Origin: JAZKAR01 sp040389065
GTDB lineage: Bacteria; Pseudomonadota; Gammaproteobacteria; Burkholderiales; Casimicrobiaceae
NCBI GenBank assembly: GCA_040389065.1
Contig: JAZKAR010000009.1
Coordinates: 186,001 to 250,000, forward strand
Reading direction: 5' to 3'
DNA: 64,000 nucleotides
Numbering within the stretch: position 1 is the stretch's first letter; every line of letters begins with the position of its first letter. The position numbers and the translations under genes are program-made. Under the pieces are notes generated by a model. It was not told the DNA's origin, did not search any database, and was given only the letters and a program-made list of their open reading frames with translations. Of this stretch, positions 29,001 to 36,100 are shown one piece after another.

Positions 29001-29682
29001 TAAAGTTAATTTAATTTTTAATAAATTCACTCAAGCAGATCAATCAACGACACGAAAATTTGGGGGTACAGGGCTTGGGTTATCAATCTGTAAAGAACTT
29101 GTAAGCATGATGCAAGGAGATATTGGTGTTTTTAGTACCTATGGTAAAGGGTCAACATTTTGGTTTGATATGATTCTTAAAGCTGCTGATACATTAGCTT
29201 TACCCGATTTTAAAATGTCACATGAAATTAGCTTAAATGACAGCACCGTAACTTCGCCGCAGGGCAATTTAGAATTAAAATTTTCTGAAGTTAATATATT
29301 GCTAGCTGAAGATAACCCTGTTAATCAGCTAGTTGCTTCAACCATGCTAAAAAAATATGGCTGTACTATAGCAATAGCAGGTAATGGTAAAGAAGCTGTC
29401 GATCAAATAAAACTCCGCCATTTTGACCTTGTGTTTATGGATTGCCAGATGCCTATCATCGATGGCTATGAGGCAACCCTATTGATTCGCGACTTAGAAA
29501 CGAATCAAGCTCGAAAACGTATTCCTATTATTGCACTCACTGCAAATGCCATGCATGGACAAATGGATCAATGTTTCAATAGCGGGATGGATGATTACAT
29601 TACCAAACCGTTAAAACAGCTTGATCTTGAAAAAGCTTTAATCAAATGGTTACCTGCCAGTAAAAGAAAAATAATTGAATAG
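26005..29682 (+). CDS. Hybrid sensor histidine kinase with MASE1 and CHASE
   Basis: A 1225-residue membrane sensor. Residues 1-220 form an eight-helix-like MASE1 domain (TIIWPPSGIALSMLILFGW near 36-54). About 235-480 is a periplasmic CHASE domain (FPGINGIGWIRP). A helix pair near 500-555 is followed by a second extracytoplasmic sensor region near 560-770 and a helix near 785. HisKA has His842 in MSHEIRTPMNG. The HATPase part carries the N box (NLISNAIKF), G1 (DTGIGIS) and G2 (GGTGLGLSI), near 950-1060. The C-terminal receiver has Asp1146 in FMDCQMP. No separate output regulator is adjacent, so the target is unknown. Confidence 0.93.
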   Translation: MNQPPKLFKSTLAKIGLLITLYIFTGKIGLLFAVPPGYATIIWPPSGIALSMLILFGWQLWPGVLIGSFLLNCHISDAYSLKEGFVAIKAITSLGIAVGSTLQALLGRALINRFIGLPLNLNYFKEIFWLFILSGPFTCIIAASIGILTLFVAGLLPIESVINNWLAWWTGDMLGVIVFMPLFLMAPISSAQFTWRNHTISRLSTIGVITLIIPLGLSFYAWKVASSSVYQQSYLEFESLAIENEKALLYRLNSYENVLLSAEGLINSSEFVSSEEWQHYVETLQIKKNFPGINGIGWIRPVQSTRLDDYLHDIRKNGGTDLKIHPTTTAKPFYIITYIEPIQDNRHALGLNISFEKNRLEAADISRDTGTNAITKRIVLVQDDQKRAGFLLLHPVYYKSMPANTLDERRLALRGWVYAPFIAQNFVNDLTKSLGYKLNLRIYDGEHESPDTLIYNSSLTKTNAHPAFSIHKKLNILEQKWLLVWESTTIYEQLVQNSSPQLILVGGLTFTILFGLFLLLATVRQVESMEWMVEKNKFVLPCIIFIIMTVGIYSLYNILKDREINYIKKRIQDETQKIELSLSLQTNDNLLALKRMAQRWEMAEGTSFTLWQYDARNYIEQLSGLKNIKWVDANYKIRWIEPFEENKHHIGENINLHENSALAPTNTGDKISPIVIPTSAQHYKAFTAYFPLYVKQKFDGFIIGDFSIDELFGKVITQPLADNYVFSISYNGINYFTSNHQALPLDKHWHSEKAILIYDTKWILSITPTQLFIRQQQTILPNIVLCAGLLIAALSALSARYILISRLKSRYLETKSIELTLAKIKAEEATQLKSEFLANMSHEIRTPMNGVIGMTNLLLDTELQPTQRHYAETVIHSANALLQIINDILDISKIEAGKIEFENIAFDLQSLCDEICKLMILKTNEKGIDLILTYPQGTPRFCIGDPGRVRQIILNLISNAIKFTHVGQIILSVRAEPAHKRHHKFHIEIQDTGIGISENKVNLIFNKFTQADQSTTRKFGGTGLGLSICKELVSMMQGDIGVFSTYGKGSTFWFDMILKAADTLALPDFKMSHEISLNDSTVTSPQGNLELKFSEVNILLAEDNPVNQLVASTMLKKYGCTIAIAGNGKEAVDQIKLRHFDLVFMDCQMPIIDGYEATLLIRDLETNQARKRIPIIALTANAMHGQMDQCFNSGMDDYITKPLKQLDLEKALIKWLPASKRKIIE

Positions 29683-29887
29683 CCTTGAAAGCCTCGAAAA
29701 CTTTTATGAATGATAAATAGCTTAGGCATTATTTTTTAGCGTATTTGATGAAATTATGCACCTTAAAAAACCTGAGCTTCTTTGAAAGTTTCGTGCTCGT
29801 TTCTGCTTAATATTTCAACGGTACTAATTTTTTAAACTTCTATACAAGTATTGTGACATATTTAAGGCTTTTCGAGACACCCCTTGC

Positions 29888-29893
29888 TATAAT
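29888..29893 (+). promoter_or_regulatory. Candidate -10 box for yebC
   Basis: A perfect TATAAT lies 34 bp before the yebC start. No good -35 is found at 16-18 bp, so this is only a partial promoter call. Confidence 0.4.
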
Positions 29894-29926
29894 GCACCTT
29901 ATTTATTCCTCAAAACAGGTACTCTC

Positions 29927-30661
29927 ATGGCAGGTCATAGTAAGTGGGCTAATATTAAGCACCGTAAAGCCGCTGTTGACGCTAAACGCGGCAAAGTATT
30001 TACCCGTCTGATCAAAGAAATTACCGTTGCAGCACGCATGGGCGGCGGCGATACAAGCATGAACCCTCGTTTACGCCTCGCTGTAGATAAAGCGTATGAT
30101 CAAAATATGCCTAAAGATACAATTGAACGTGCTATCAAGCGCGGATCAGGCGATCTTGAAGGCGTCAACTATGAAGAAATTCGTTATGAAGGCTACGGTA
30201 TTAATGGTGCAGCAGTAATTGTAGACTGCATGACTGATAACCGCACCCGCACTGTGGCTGAAGTGCGCCATGCGTTTAGCAAATTTGGTGGCAATTTAGG
30301 CACTGATGGTTCAGTGGCGTTTCTCTTCAAACATTGCGGGCAGCTTATTTACGAACCAGGTACGCCTGAAGATGCACTAATGGAAGCAGCCTTAGAAGCA
30401 GGCGCTGAAGATGTCATTACCAATGATGATGGCAGTTTTGAAGTGATTACAGGCCCTTATGATTTTGTGAATGTTAAAGAAGCATTAGCTAAAGCTGGTT
30501 TTAAAGCTGCCTTTGGCGAAGTCATTATGAAATCAAGTAATGAGGTTGTTTTTAGCGGTGATGATGCAATCAAAATGCAAAAGTTACTTGATGCTTTAGA
30601 AAATTTAGATGATGTGCAAGAAGTATTTTCTTCTGCTGTCATTGAGGATGATGCAGCTTAG
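29927..30661 (+). CDS. yebC: YebC/PmpR family translation/transcription factor
   Basis: 244 residues, full length for the TACO1/YebC family. It starts with the family N-terminus MAGHSKWANIKHRKAAVDAKRG in two blocks (residues 1-9 and 10-22). GGGDTSMNPRLRLAVDKA (near 40-57) and RYEGYGINGAAVIV (near 86-99) follow. Family members act as regulators or aid translation of proline-rich stretches; the role here cannot be separated by sequence. In many bacteria yebC sits beside ruvC, which is not present here. Confidence 0.95.
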   Translation: MAGHSKWANIKHRKAAVDAKRGKVFTRLIKEITVAARMGGGDTSMNPRLRLAVDKAYDQNMPKDTIERAIKRGSGDLEGVNYEEIRYEGYGINGAAVIVDCMTDNRTRTVAEVRHAFSKFGGNLGTDGSVAFLFKHCGQLIYEPGTPEDALMEAALEAGAEDVITNDDGSFEVITGPYDFVNVKEALAKAGFKAAFGEVIMKSSNEVVFSGDDAIKMQKLLDALENLDDVQEVFSSAVIEDDAA

Positions 30662-30671
30662 GCTTGATACA

Positions 30672-31121
30672 TTACTTTTCTTTACTGGAAACCCGAAAAC
30701 TGAACCCATGCTTTTCAAAACCCAACGACTCATAAAAAGCATGGGCATCAGTGCGTTTAAGGTTAGATGAAAGCATCATCTTATAGCAGCCTGCTTTTTG
30801 GCACTCTTCATATGCATACTGCATCATCTGCCTTCCGATTCCTTGCCCTTGACAGCTTGCATCAACCACTACATCTTCAATAATGCCGGAAGGTGACCCT
30901 TGATGCCCAATATTATCCATTATCAGTAAGGCAAAGGTTCCTACAATGCATTCATTTGAAACAGCGACATAAAGGTGATAGTTTGGGTAGCTTTGCATGC
31001 GCTTAAAAATAGCCTGAGCGGCCTCAACCTCTATAACATTTCCATTATCCATTTTAGGCTGCGCATATAAACCCAAAATAGGATGCATATCATTTGAATC
31101 TGCTTTTCGTATCTTCAGCAT
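30672..31121 (-). CDS. GNAT family N-acetyltransferase
   Basis: 149 residues with the GNAT fold: an N-terminal alpha/beta part, motif A acetyl-CoA loop VVVDASCQGQGIGRQMMQYA near residues 86-105 (Q/RxxGxG/A form) and the C-terminal AHAFYESLGFEKHGFSF. The substrate cannot be told; small-molecule or protein N-acetylation are both possible. It is convergent with yebC, with 10 bp between the stops. Confidence 0.88.
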   Translation of the reverse strand: MLKIRKADSNDMHPILGLYAQPKMDNGNVIEVEAAQAIFKRMQSYPNYHLYVAVSNECIVGTFALLIMDNIGHQGSPSGIIEDVVVDASCQGQGIGRQMMQYAYEECQKAGCYKMMLSSNLKRTDAHAFYESLGFEKHGFSFRVSSKEK

Positions 31122-31463
31122 CGCTAATACCCGCTCATCCTTACACTTGATTTTTTGTTTTGCTCTTCGCTAAACTGCTTTCAATTATCTTGCTATTAAA
31201 AAAATGTTTAATTAGCGAATCATTTTATTTTAGGGAGAAGTTGCCTTGCCTCTGGAGGGAGAGGACGAGGGGGCTGGTAAATAAACCACCTACTATTTTT
31301 TACCTTTTTATAAAATCACTAAAGGTAAAACAGTGTTTTAGGTAATCCAACCGCCCCCTCATCCTAACCTTCTCCCTCAAGGGGAAAAGGAATCAATTAT
31401 GCCCTCCAGCGTAGAAAGCATCAAAATAAAACGATCAATCGCTTATATAATTGCAGCGATGCA
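31122..31463. other. Intergenic region with G/C-rich inverted repeat
   Basis: About 340 bp. No supported gene; it is mostly occupied by the repeat at 31231-31391. Confidence 0.5.
31231..31391. repeat. Imperfect inverted repeat, CCCTCATCCTAACC type
   Basis: Left arm around GGGAGAGGACGAGGGGGC (31257-31274) pairs imperfectly with GCCCCCTCATCCTAACCTTC (31353-31372). An inner hairpin TTTTACCTTT / AAAGGTAAAA lies between them. The composition is GC-rich compared with its surroundings. Similar CCCTCATCCTAACCTTCTCCC strings occur as dispersed palindromes in many proteobacteria. Confidence 0.6.
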
Positions 31464-32093
31464 TTATTCCCATAGTATGATTGATTCGCCCCGCTCTTGC
31501 AGCCATGTATTAATTTTTGAAAAGGGCTGGCTGCCTAAAAATCCACGGTGAGCAGATAATGGTGATGGGTGCGCTGACTCAATCACAAAATGAAATTCAT
31601 TTTCTTCAATCAACCCTCGCTTAGCCTGCGCAGGTTTACCCCAAAGCACAAAAGCACAATTTTGCTGAGTATGCCCCAACGCATAAATAATAGCATTCGT
31701 TACTTTTACCCATCCGCGATTTGCATGAGAACCCGCTTTATCAGGCGCTACACTTAATGCTGTGTTTAACAGCAAAACTCCTTGCTTTGCCCAACGCGTT
31801 AAATCAGTATTCTGAGGTACAGGAACGCCTAAGTCACTAGAAAGCTCTTTAAAAATATTCCGTAACGATGGTGGCATTCTTACACCTTGCTGTACTGAGA
31901 ATGCTAGGCCATGCGCCTCACCGGCTCCATGATAGGGGTCTTGCCCCAGAATAACCACTTTTACTTGCTCAGGCGCAACACACTCTAAAGCTTTATAACG
32001 AACGGGGGTAGGAGGATACGCCTCCTCTTCAATTTGTGGAATATCGTCGCTCTTTAAGCCTGTAAAGGCTAACCAATTTTCAGGAAAATGCAT
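31464..32093 (-). CDS. ung: Uracil-DNA glycosylase
   Basis: Removes uracil from DNA, starting base excision repair. 209 residues, slightly shorter than the usual 220-230. The water-activating motif GQDPYHGAGEAHGLAFSV is near residues 49-66, LLNTALSV near 104-111 and the DNA-intercalation loop HPSPLSAHRGFLG near 175-187. All family I signature residues are present. Confidence 0.97.
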   Translation of the reverse strand: MHFPENWLAFTGLKSDDIPQIEEEAYPPTPVRYKALECVAPEQVKVVILGQDPYHGAGEAHGLAFSVQQGVRMPPSLRNIFKELSSDLGVPVPQNTDLTRWAKQGVLLLNTALSVAPDKAGSHANRGWVKVTNAIIYALGHTQQNCAFVLWGKPAQAKRGLIEENEFHFVIESAHPSPLSAHRGFLGSQPFSKINTWLQERGESIILWE

Positions 32094-32201
32094 GATTATT
32101 ATCTTAAGAACATGATAGGAGAGAGTATAGGAAAGTTAGTGCTCATCACAAACTGCGGTTATTGGTAGCTTATGATTAAGCATCCGTTGTTAAGGCTTCT
32201 T

Positions 32202-32534
32202 TTAAGGCTTCTTAATAGGAGAATTCATCATAGGCGCTAATTTAGAAGCAAACTCCCCTCCCTCTTCTAAGCGGTAGAGCCAAACTAATAATTCAGCGAC
32301 AGCAATATAGAGATTAGGCGGTATTGATTTATCTAAATCGACTTGCATTAATAAAGAGACTAATTCAGGAGCAGGATGTACATATACCCCAGCCTCTTGA
32401 GCACGATCAATAATGGCTTGAGCCAGCATCCCTTTACCTTTTGCTACTACGCGAGGTGCAGCATCTCCTGTTGCATAGGCCAATGCGACGGCAGACTGTA
32501 AAGCTGAGGGCTTAGAGGGTGGTTGTTGGCTCAT
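32202..32534 (-). CDS. FlhB C-terminal homologue (FhlB/YscU-like)
   Basis: 110 residues resembling the cytoplasmic C-terminal export-switch domain of FlhB/YscU without the membrane part. It has AVALAYATGDAAPRVVAKGKG, then GVYVHPAPELVSLLMQVDLD and IPPNLYIAVAELLVWLYRLE. The NPTH autocleavage site of FlhB is absent, as in other stand-alone FhlB proteins. These can partly replace FlhB-C in flagellar export control. The nearest flagellar genes are 5 kb away (fliA, flhF). No operon partner is evident. Confidence 0.85.
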   Translation of the reverse strand: MSQQPPSKPSALQSAVALAYATGDAAPRVVAKGKGMLAQAIIDRAQEAGVYVHPAPELVSLLMQVDLDKSIPPNLYIAVAELLVWLYRLEEGGEFASKLAPMMNSPIKKP

Positions 32535-32582
32535 ATAATCACTCGACGCTTCTGTTTCGCTGTTTCGTTAACTAGTGTTTTA

Positions 32583-33437
32583 TCATACGAGTAATACCTG
32601 GCTTAATGCAGCAATTGCTGCTGTTTCAGCTCTTAAAATTCGTTCGCCTAAACTCATCGCTATACACCCTTCCGTTCGCATCAAATTTTCTTCATTTTCA
32701 GAAAATCCTCCTTCAGGTCCTATAAAAAAACGAATCGAACGTTTATTCATAGTTGGCTTATTATTTGAAGAAGAGGATAAGGAGGTAGAAGGAACGTTAT
32801 TCGGCAAAAATAACTCTGTATGCACTTTTGATGCTAGGCTTTCTTCTGCAAAAGGGCTTAATAACCATTTTAATACTGGTAATGATGTGTTATTTTCATG
32901 TGTAAGATACTCTGTTAAAGGTGTTAAAGGCTGGAGGCTCGGTAAAATATTTCTTCCGCTTTGCTCACACGCAGCAACAACCACACCATTCCAGTGACGT
33001 TCTTTTTCTGCAAAACGATGCTCTGCCATCTGAAAACTATGCTGAGTCAAGATCGGCTGAATACTAGTGACGCCTAGCTCGGTCGCCTTTTGGATAACCC
33101 AATCCATTTTCTCAGAGGCGATTAACCCCATAACCAAACATACATTTATACTGCTTTCACGACTAATCATTTGACTATCATGCCAATAAGCAGTTGCACT
33201 CGATCGCATAATGGTTTGAAGGCTTGCCAGATACTCGATACCTGCGCCATCAAATACTATAAAATATTGCCCCATTTTAAGGCGGCGAACTTTTATAGCG
33301 TGTTGAAACATATGTTGGGGCAGCGCAAAGATGCTATTTTGATTAAAATTTGTTACTTCCACATAAAACCGAGGCAAATGCCTCCATCGTGCTTTTTCAG
33401 GTAACGCCAACTCGTTTATTTTACTCACAGCATTCAT
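32583..33437 (-). CDS. rsmE: 16S rRNA m3U1498 methyltransferase
   Basis: A SPOUT-class SAM enzyme that methylates U1498 N3 in the ribosomal small subunit. 284 residues against the usual 240-250. The knot motifs are FFIGPEGGFSENEENL near residues 235-250 and MSLGERILRAETAAIAAL near 261-278. The extra length is partly a Ser/Asn-rich insertion just before the knot (residues 212-233) and sequence near 185-205. Its ATG overlaps the gltL stop by 4 bp, so it is translated with the amino-acid transporter. Confidence 0.94.
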   Translation of the reverse strand: MNAVSKINELALPEKARWRHLPRFYVEVTNFNQNSIFALPQHMFQHAIKVRRLKMGQYFIVFDGAGIEYLASLQTIMRSSATAYWHDSQMISRESSINVCLVMGLIASEKMDWVIQKATELGVTSIQPILTQHSFQMAEHRFAEKERHWNGVVVAACEQSGRNILPSLQPLTPLTEYLTHENNTSLPVLKWLLSPFAEESLASKVHTELFLPNNVPSTSLSSSSNNKPTMNKRSIRFFIGPEGGFSENEENLMRTEGCIAMSLGERILRAETAAIAALSQVLLV

Positions 33438-34168
33438 GCATGAACCAAAATTTTTGAAAGAAATTGCTTAGCGCGATCAGTTTTAGGTGCTGCAAAAAAT
33501 TCAGGTGTTGGGCTAGTTTCAATAATTTCACCTTGATCCATAAATATCATACGATGAGAAACTGTACGCGCAAAGCCCATTTCATGGGTCACCACAACCA
33601 TTGTCATGCCTTCTTTGGCTAACCCGGTCATTACATCTAACACTTCATTAATCATTTCAGGGTCAAGTGCTGAGGTAGGCTCATCAAACAGCATCACTTT
33701 AGGATCCATGGCTAATGCTCGAGCAATCGCTACACGTTGCTGCTGACCACCAGATAGTTGAGATGGATATTTCTCTGCATGCGCGGCTAAACCCACACGC
33801 GTTAAAAGCGCTAAGGCCCGCTCATTCGCTTGTTTTTTGGGGCGCTTTAATACATGAATTTGTGCGAGCGTAATATTTTCTAAAATGCTGAGATGAGGAA
33901 AAAGCTCAAAATGCTGGAAAACCATTCCTACTTTCGTGCGCAAGGCATTTAGTTTGCTTTCGCTTAACGCACCTACCGATTGGCCCTCAATGAGAATCGT
34001 TCCCTCTTGAAAAGGTTCCAAGCGATTCACGCATTTTATTAACGTGCTTTTGCCAGACCCTGAAGGCCCGCAAATAACAACGACTTCACCTTTATTAATT
34101 TCAGCAGAGCAACTTTTCAGCACATTAAGAGCGCCATACCATTTGCTTACATTCTGAATTTCGATCAT
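33434..34168 (-). CDS. gltL: Polar amino-acid ABC transporter ATPase (GltL type)
   Basis: 244 residues. Drives glutamate/aspartate-type uptake. Walker A is GPSGSGKST near residues 34-42, the signature LSGGQQQR near 137-144, Walker B VMLFDEPTSALDP near 157-169 and the switch His in VVVTHEMGFA near 191-200. It completes the gltI-gltJ-gltK-gltL set and is followed by rsmE with a 4-bp overlap. Specificity (glutamate, aspartate, glutamine or basic amino acid) is inferred from gene order and subunit similarity. Confidence 0.94.
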   Translation of the reverse strand: MIEIQNVSKWYGALNVLKSCSAEINKGEVVVICGPSGSGKSTLIKCVNRLEPFQEGTILIEGQSVGALSESKLNALRTKVGMVFQHFELFPHLSILENITLAQIHVLKRPKKQANERALALLTRVGLAAHAEKYPSQLSGGQQQRVAIARALAMDPKVMLFDEPTSALDPEMINEVLDVMTGLAKEGMTMVVVTHEMGFARTVSHRMIFMDQGEIIETSPTPEFFAAPKTDRAKQFLSKILVHA

Positions 34169-34273
34169 TTAATTAGCGCCTTCCTTACTTTGAGGCTTCC
34201 ACACCTTTAATTACTTAATTTCTGCCAATATCTTTAAATAAATTTCAAACCATAATTACCAGCTAAAGCCTAA

Positions 34274-34373
34274 GGCCTGTCGTAAACAGGTTCCAGCAAG
34301 GCATAGTATCGCAGACAGTACAATAAGTACGGCAAGATACTATAACGCCGCTGGAGCCTGTTTACGGCAGGCC
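34274..34373. repeat. Long hairpin directly after gltK (type B)
   Basis: Arms of 24 nt, GGCCTGTCGTAAACAGG plus TTCCAGC on the left and GCTGGAGCCTGTTTACGGCA plus GGCC on the right. Of 24 positions 22 are Watson-Crick pairs; the other two are T opposite G on this strand, and would be A opposite C on the minus strand. An inner stem TAGTATC / GATACTA and the strips GCAGACAGTAC and GTACGGCAA form the apex. It starts 1 bp after the gltK stop. The apex strips recur in the repeat at 12431-12560. Confidence 0.75.
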
Positions 34374-34374
34374 G

Positions 34375-35049
34375 CTATTTGTGTTTTAGGAGTTCTACGC
34401 CCTTCGACGCACTAAAAGAAATTAAAAAATAAACGACTGCCGCAAAAAGATAAGCTTCTACCATTCGCCCATCACGCTCAGCAATATGTTTTAAAGTTCC
34501 TAAAAAATCAGATAACCCCACAACATACACCACCGCTGTATCTTGAAACAAAATAATACATTGTGTTAATAACGCAGGCATCATTTTTCTAAATGCTTGG
34601 GGAAATATAATCAAGCGATAACACTGCATTTGAGATAAACCTAATGAGCGTGCTGCATCACGCTGCCCGCCAGGTACTGCTTGAATACCTGCGCGGATAA
34701 TTTCTGAAAAATAAGCAGCTTCAAATAATGCAAACGCTATAAAAGCCGAATAAAAAGCATCAATGCCTGTGGCATACGCTGAACCAAACAGATTTTTAAT
34801 AATTAATGGTAGTAAAAAATAAAACCAGAACATCACCATTAAAAAAGGTGTTGCTCTCATCAACGTTACATAACCTGTAACAATGCGTACTACCCACGGA
34901 TAACGTGAAAAACGCAGTACCGCTAATATGGTACCTAGCCCTACCCCGCCTACCAGCGCCGATGAAAAGCACAACCCAAACGAAAACATTAGCCCTTTAA
35001 CCAAATGAGGCATGTTCTGGGTAACGATACTCCAATCGAGTTGCAGCAT
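34375..35049 (-). CDS. gltK: Amino-acid ABC transporter permease (GltK type)
   Basis: 224 residues with five membrane helices. It carries the permease EAA-type loop contacting the ATPase (RAGIQAVPGGQRDAARSLGLSQMQCYRLIIFPQA, near residues 122-155). The N-terminal LVKGLMFSFGLCFSSALVGG is the HisM/GlnP-family start. It pairs with GltJ to form the channel. A long hairpin follows its stop codon, before gltL. Confidence 0.93.
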   Translation of the reverse strand: MLQLDWSIVTQNMPHLVKGLMFSFGLCFSSALVGGVGLGTILAVLRFSRYPWVVRIVTGYVTLMRATPFLMVMFWFYFLLPLIIKNLFGSAYATGIDAFYSAFIAFALFEAAYFSEIIRAGIQAVPGGQRDAARSLGLSQMQCYRLIIFPQAFRKMMPALLTQCIILFQDTAVVYVVGLSDFLGTLKHIAERDGRMVEAYLFAAVVYFLISFSASKGVELLKHK

Positions 35050-35350
35050 CTGCTAAGCCTTATTCTTCATCAACGAATTTAATTGTAAATGTTGCTTATC
35101 CACTAAGCTAACTTCCTTATGAATAGATATAAATAAAATCTCTGTAAAGTTTAACCAGCACCAAGCCCTGATGAATGCATCGCATTAAATAAATATCGCC
35201 CCTGTTCGAATAGGATGAGATTACACACCATTTCATTTCAAAAGCTTTACATTCTAAGCAAGACAAGGCGGATGTTAAAAATTTGCGATGCCGCATATAC
35301 TAATATGCAAATCGCAAATTTTTAACATCCAACGCCGTATTGCAACGAAT
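35050..35350. other. Gap between gltJ and gltK with hairpin element
   Basis: 300 bp inside an otherwise compact operon. The gltJ side is filled by the type A2 hairpin (35239-35362). The rest is AT-rich and shows nothing recognisable. Confidence 0.5.
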
Positions 35351-35362
35351 TTAAAGCTTTTG
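35239..35362. repeat. Long hairpin directly after gltJ (type A2)
   Basis: Outer arms CAAAAGCTTTA / TAAAGCTTTTG; the right arm includes the last codons and stop of gltJ. Conserved strips TCTAAGCAAGACAAGGCGG and CCAACGCCGTATTGCAACGA enclose a 19-bp inner stem GATGTTAAAAATTTGCGAT and an apical GCATAT / ATATGC stem. Compared with the trpE copy the strips are the same but both stems differ and remain paired. Confidence 0.75.
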
Positions 35363-36088
35363 CATGCGGCGCTCGAAGTGGCGCATGCCTCCTGTAATCA
35401 CAAAGCTTATCGCAATATAAATGAGCGTTGAAATCAAAAAAATTTCAAACGTTCTAAACGTATAGTCTGATATTTGTCGTGTTTGGCCTGTTAGCTCAAG
35501 TAATCCAATAGTCATCGCCAAAGAAGAGTTTTTAAACAAGCTTAATAATTCTGAAGTTAAGATGGGCCATACCATGCGTAAGGCTTGTGGAATAAGAATA
35601 AAACGATAACATTGAAACTGGCTTAACCCTAGTGACTTGGCAGCATGTATTTGCCCAGCAGCGGTGGCTTGAATGCCTGCACGAATTTGCTCTGCAACGC
35701 GTGCCGCGCTGTAACATCCTAATGCAAGAGATGAAAATATAAACTCTGCTAATAAACTGGTTGAGCTTAAAAGCGTATTTAAATCTTTTTTAAGCCAATC
35801 GCCCCATCTAACAGGCAATACTTCTGGCAGAACATAAAACCATAAAAAAAGCTGGAGTAATAAAGGAATATTGCGAAATAATTCAACATACATACGACTG
35901 AGCAGTCGTAACAATGGCGCGTTAGGCAGAGTGCGAACTACGCCAACAAAAATACCTAAGCTTGAGGCTATGCAAGCCGACATGAACGAAACGGAGAGTG
36001 TCCACAGTAGACCTTGCTTCAGCCAGTCGATATAACGACTGCCATCTCCAATCCCCGTTTCGGTAACTAAAAAACTCAAATCAAACAT
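35351..36088 (-). CDS. gltJ: Amino-acid ABC transporter permease (GltJ type)
   Basis: 245 residues, about five membrane helices. The cytoplasmic coupling loop RAGIQATAAGQIHAAKSLGLSQFQCYRFILIPQA lies near residues 135-168, and the family N-terminal stretch WLKQGLLWTLSVSFMSACIA near 23-42. It starts 12 bp after gltI. Its final codons form one arm of a hairpin element, so the element abuts the reading frame exactly. Confidence 0.93.
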   Translation of the reverse strand: MFDLSFLVTETGIGDGSRYIDWLKQGLLWTLSVSFMSACIASSLGIFVGVVRTLPNAPLLRLLSRMYVELFRNIPLLLQLFLWFYVLPEVLPVRWGDWLKKDLNTLLSSTSLLAEFIFSSLALGCYSAARVAEQIRAGIQATAAGQIHAAKSLGLSQFQCYRFILIPQALRMVWPILTSELLSLFKNSSLAMTIGLLELTGQTRQISDYTFRTFEIFLISTLIYIAISFVITGGMRHFERRMQKL

Positions 36089-36100
36089 TAATTAACTCAA

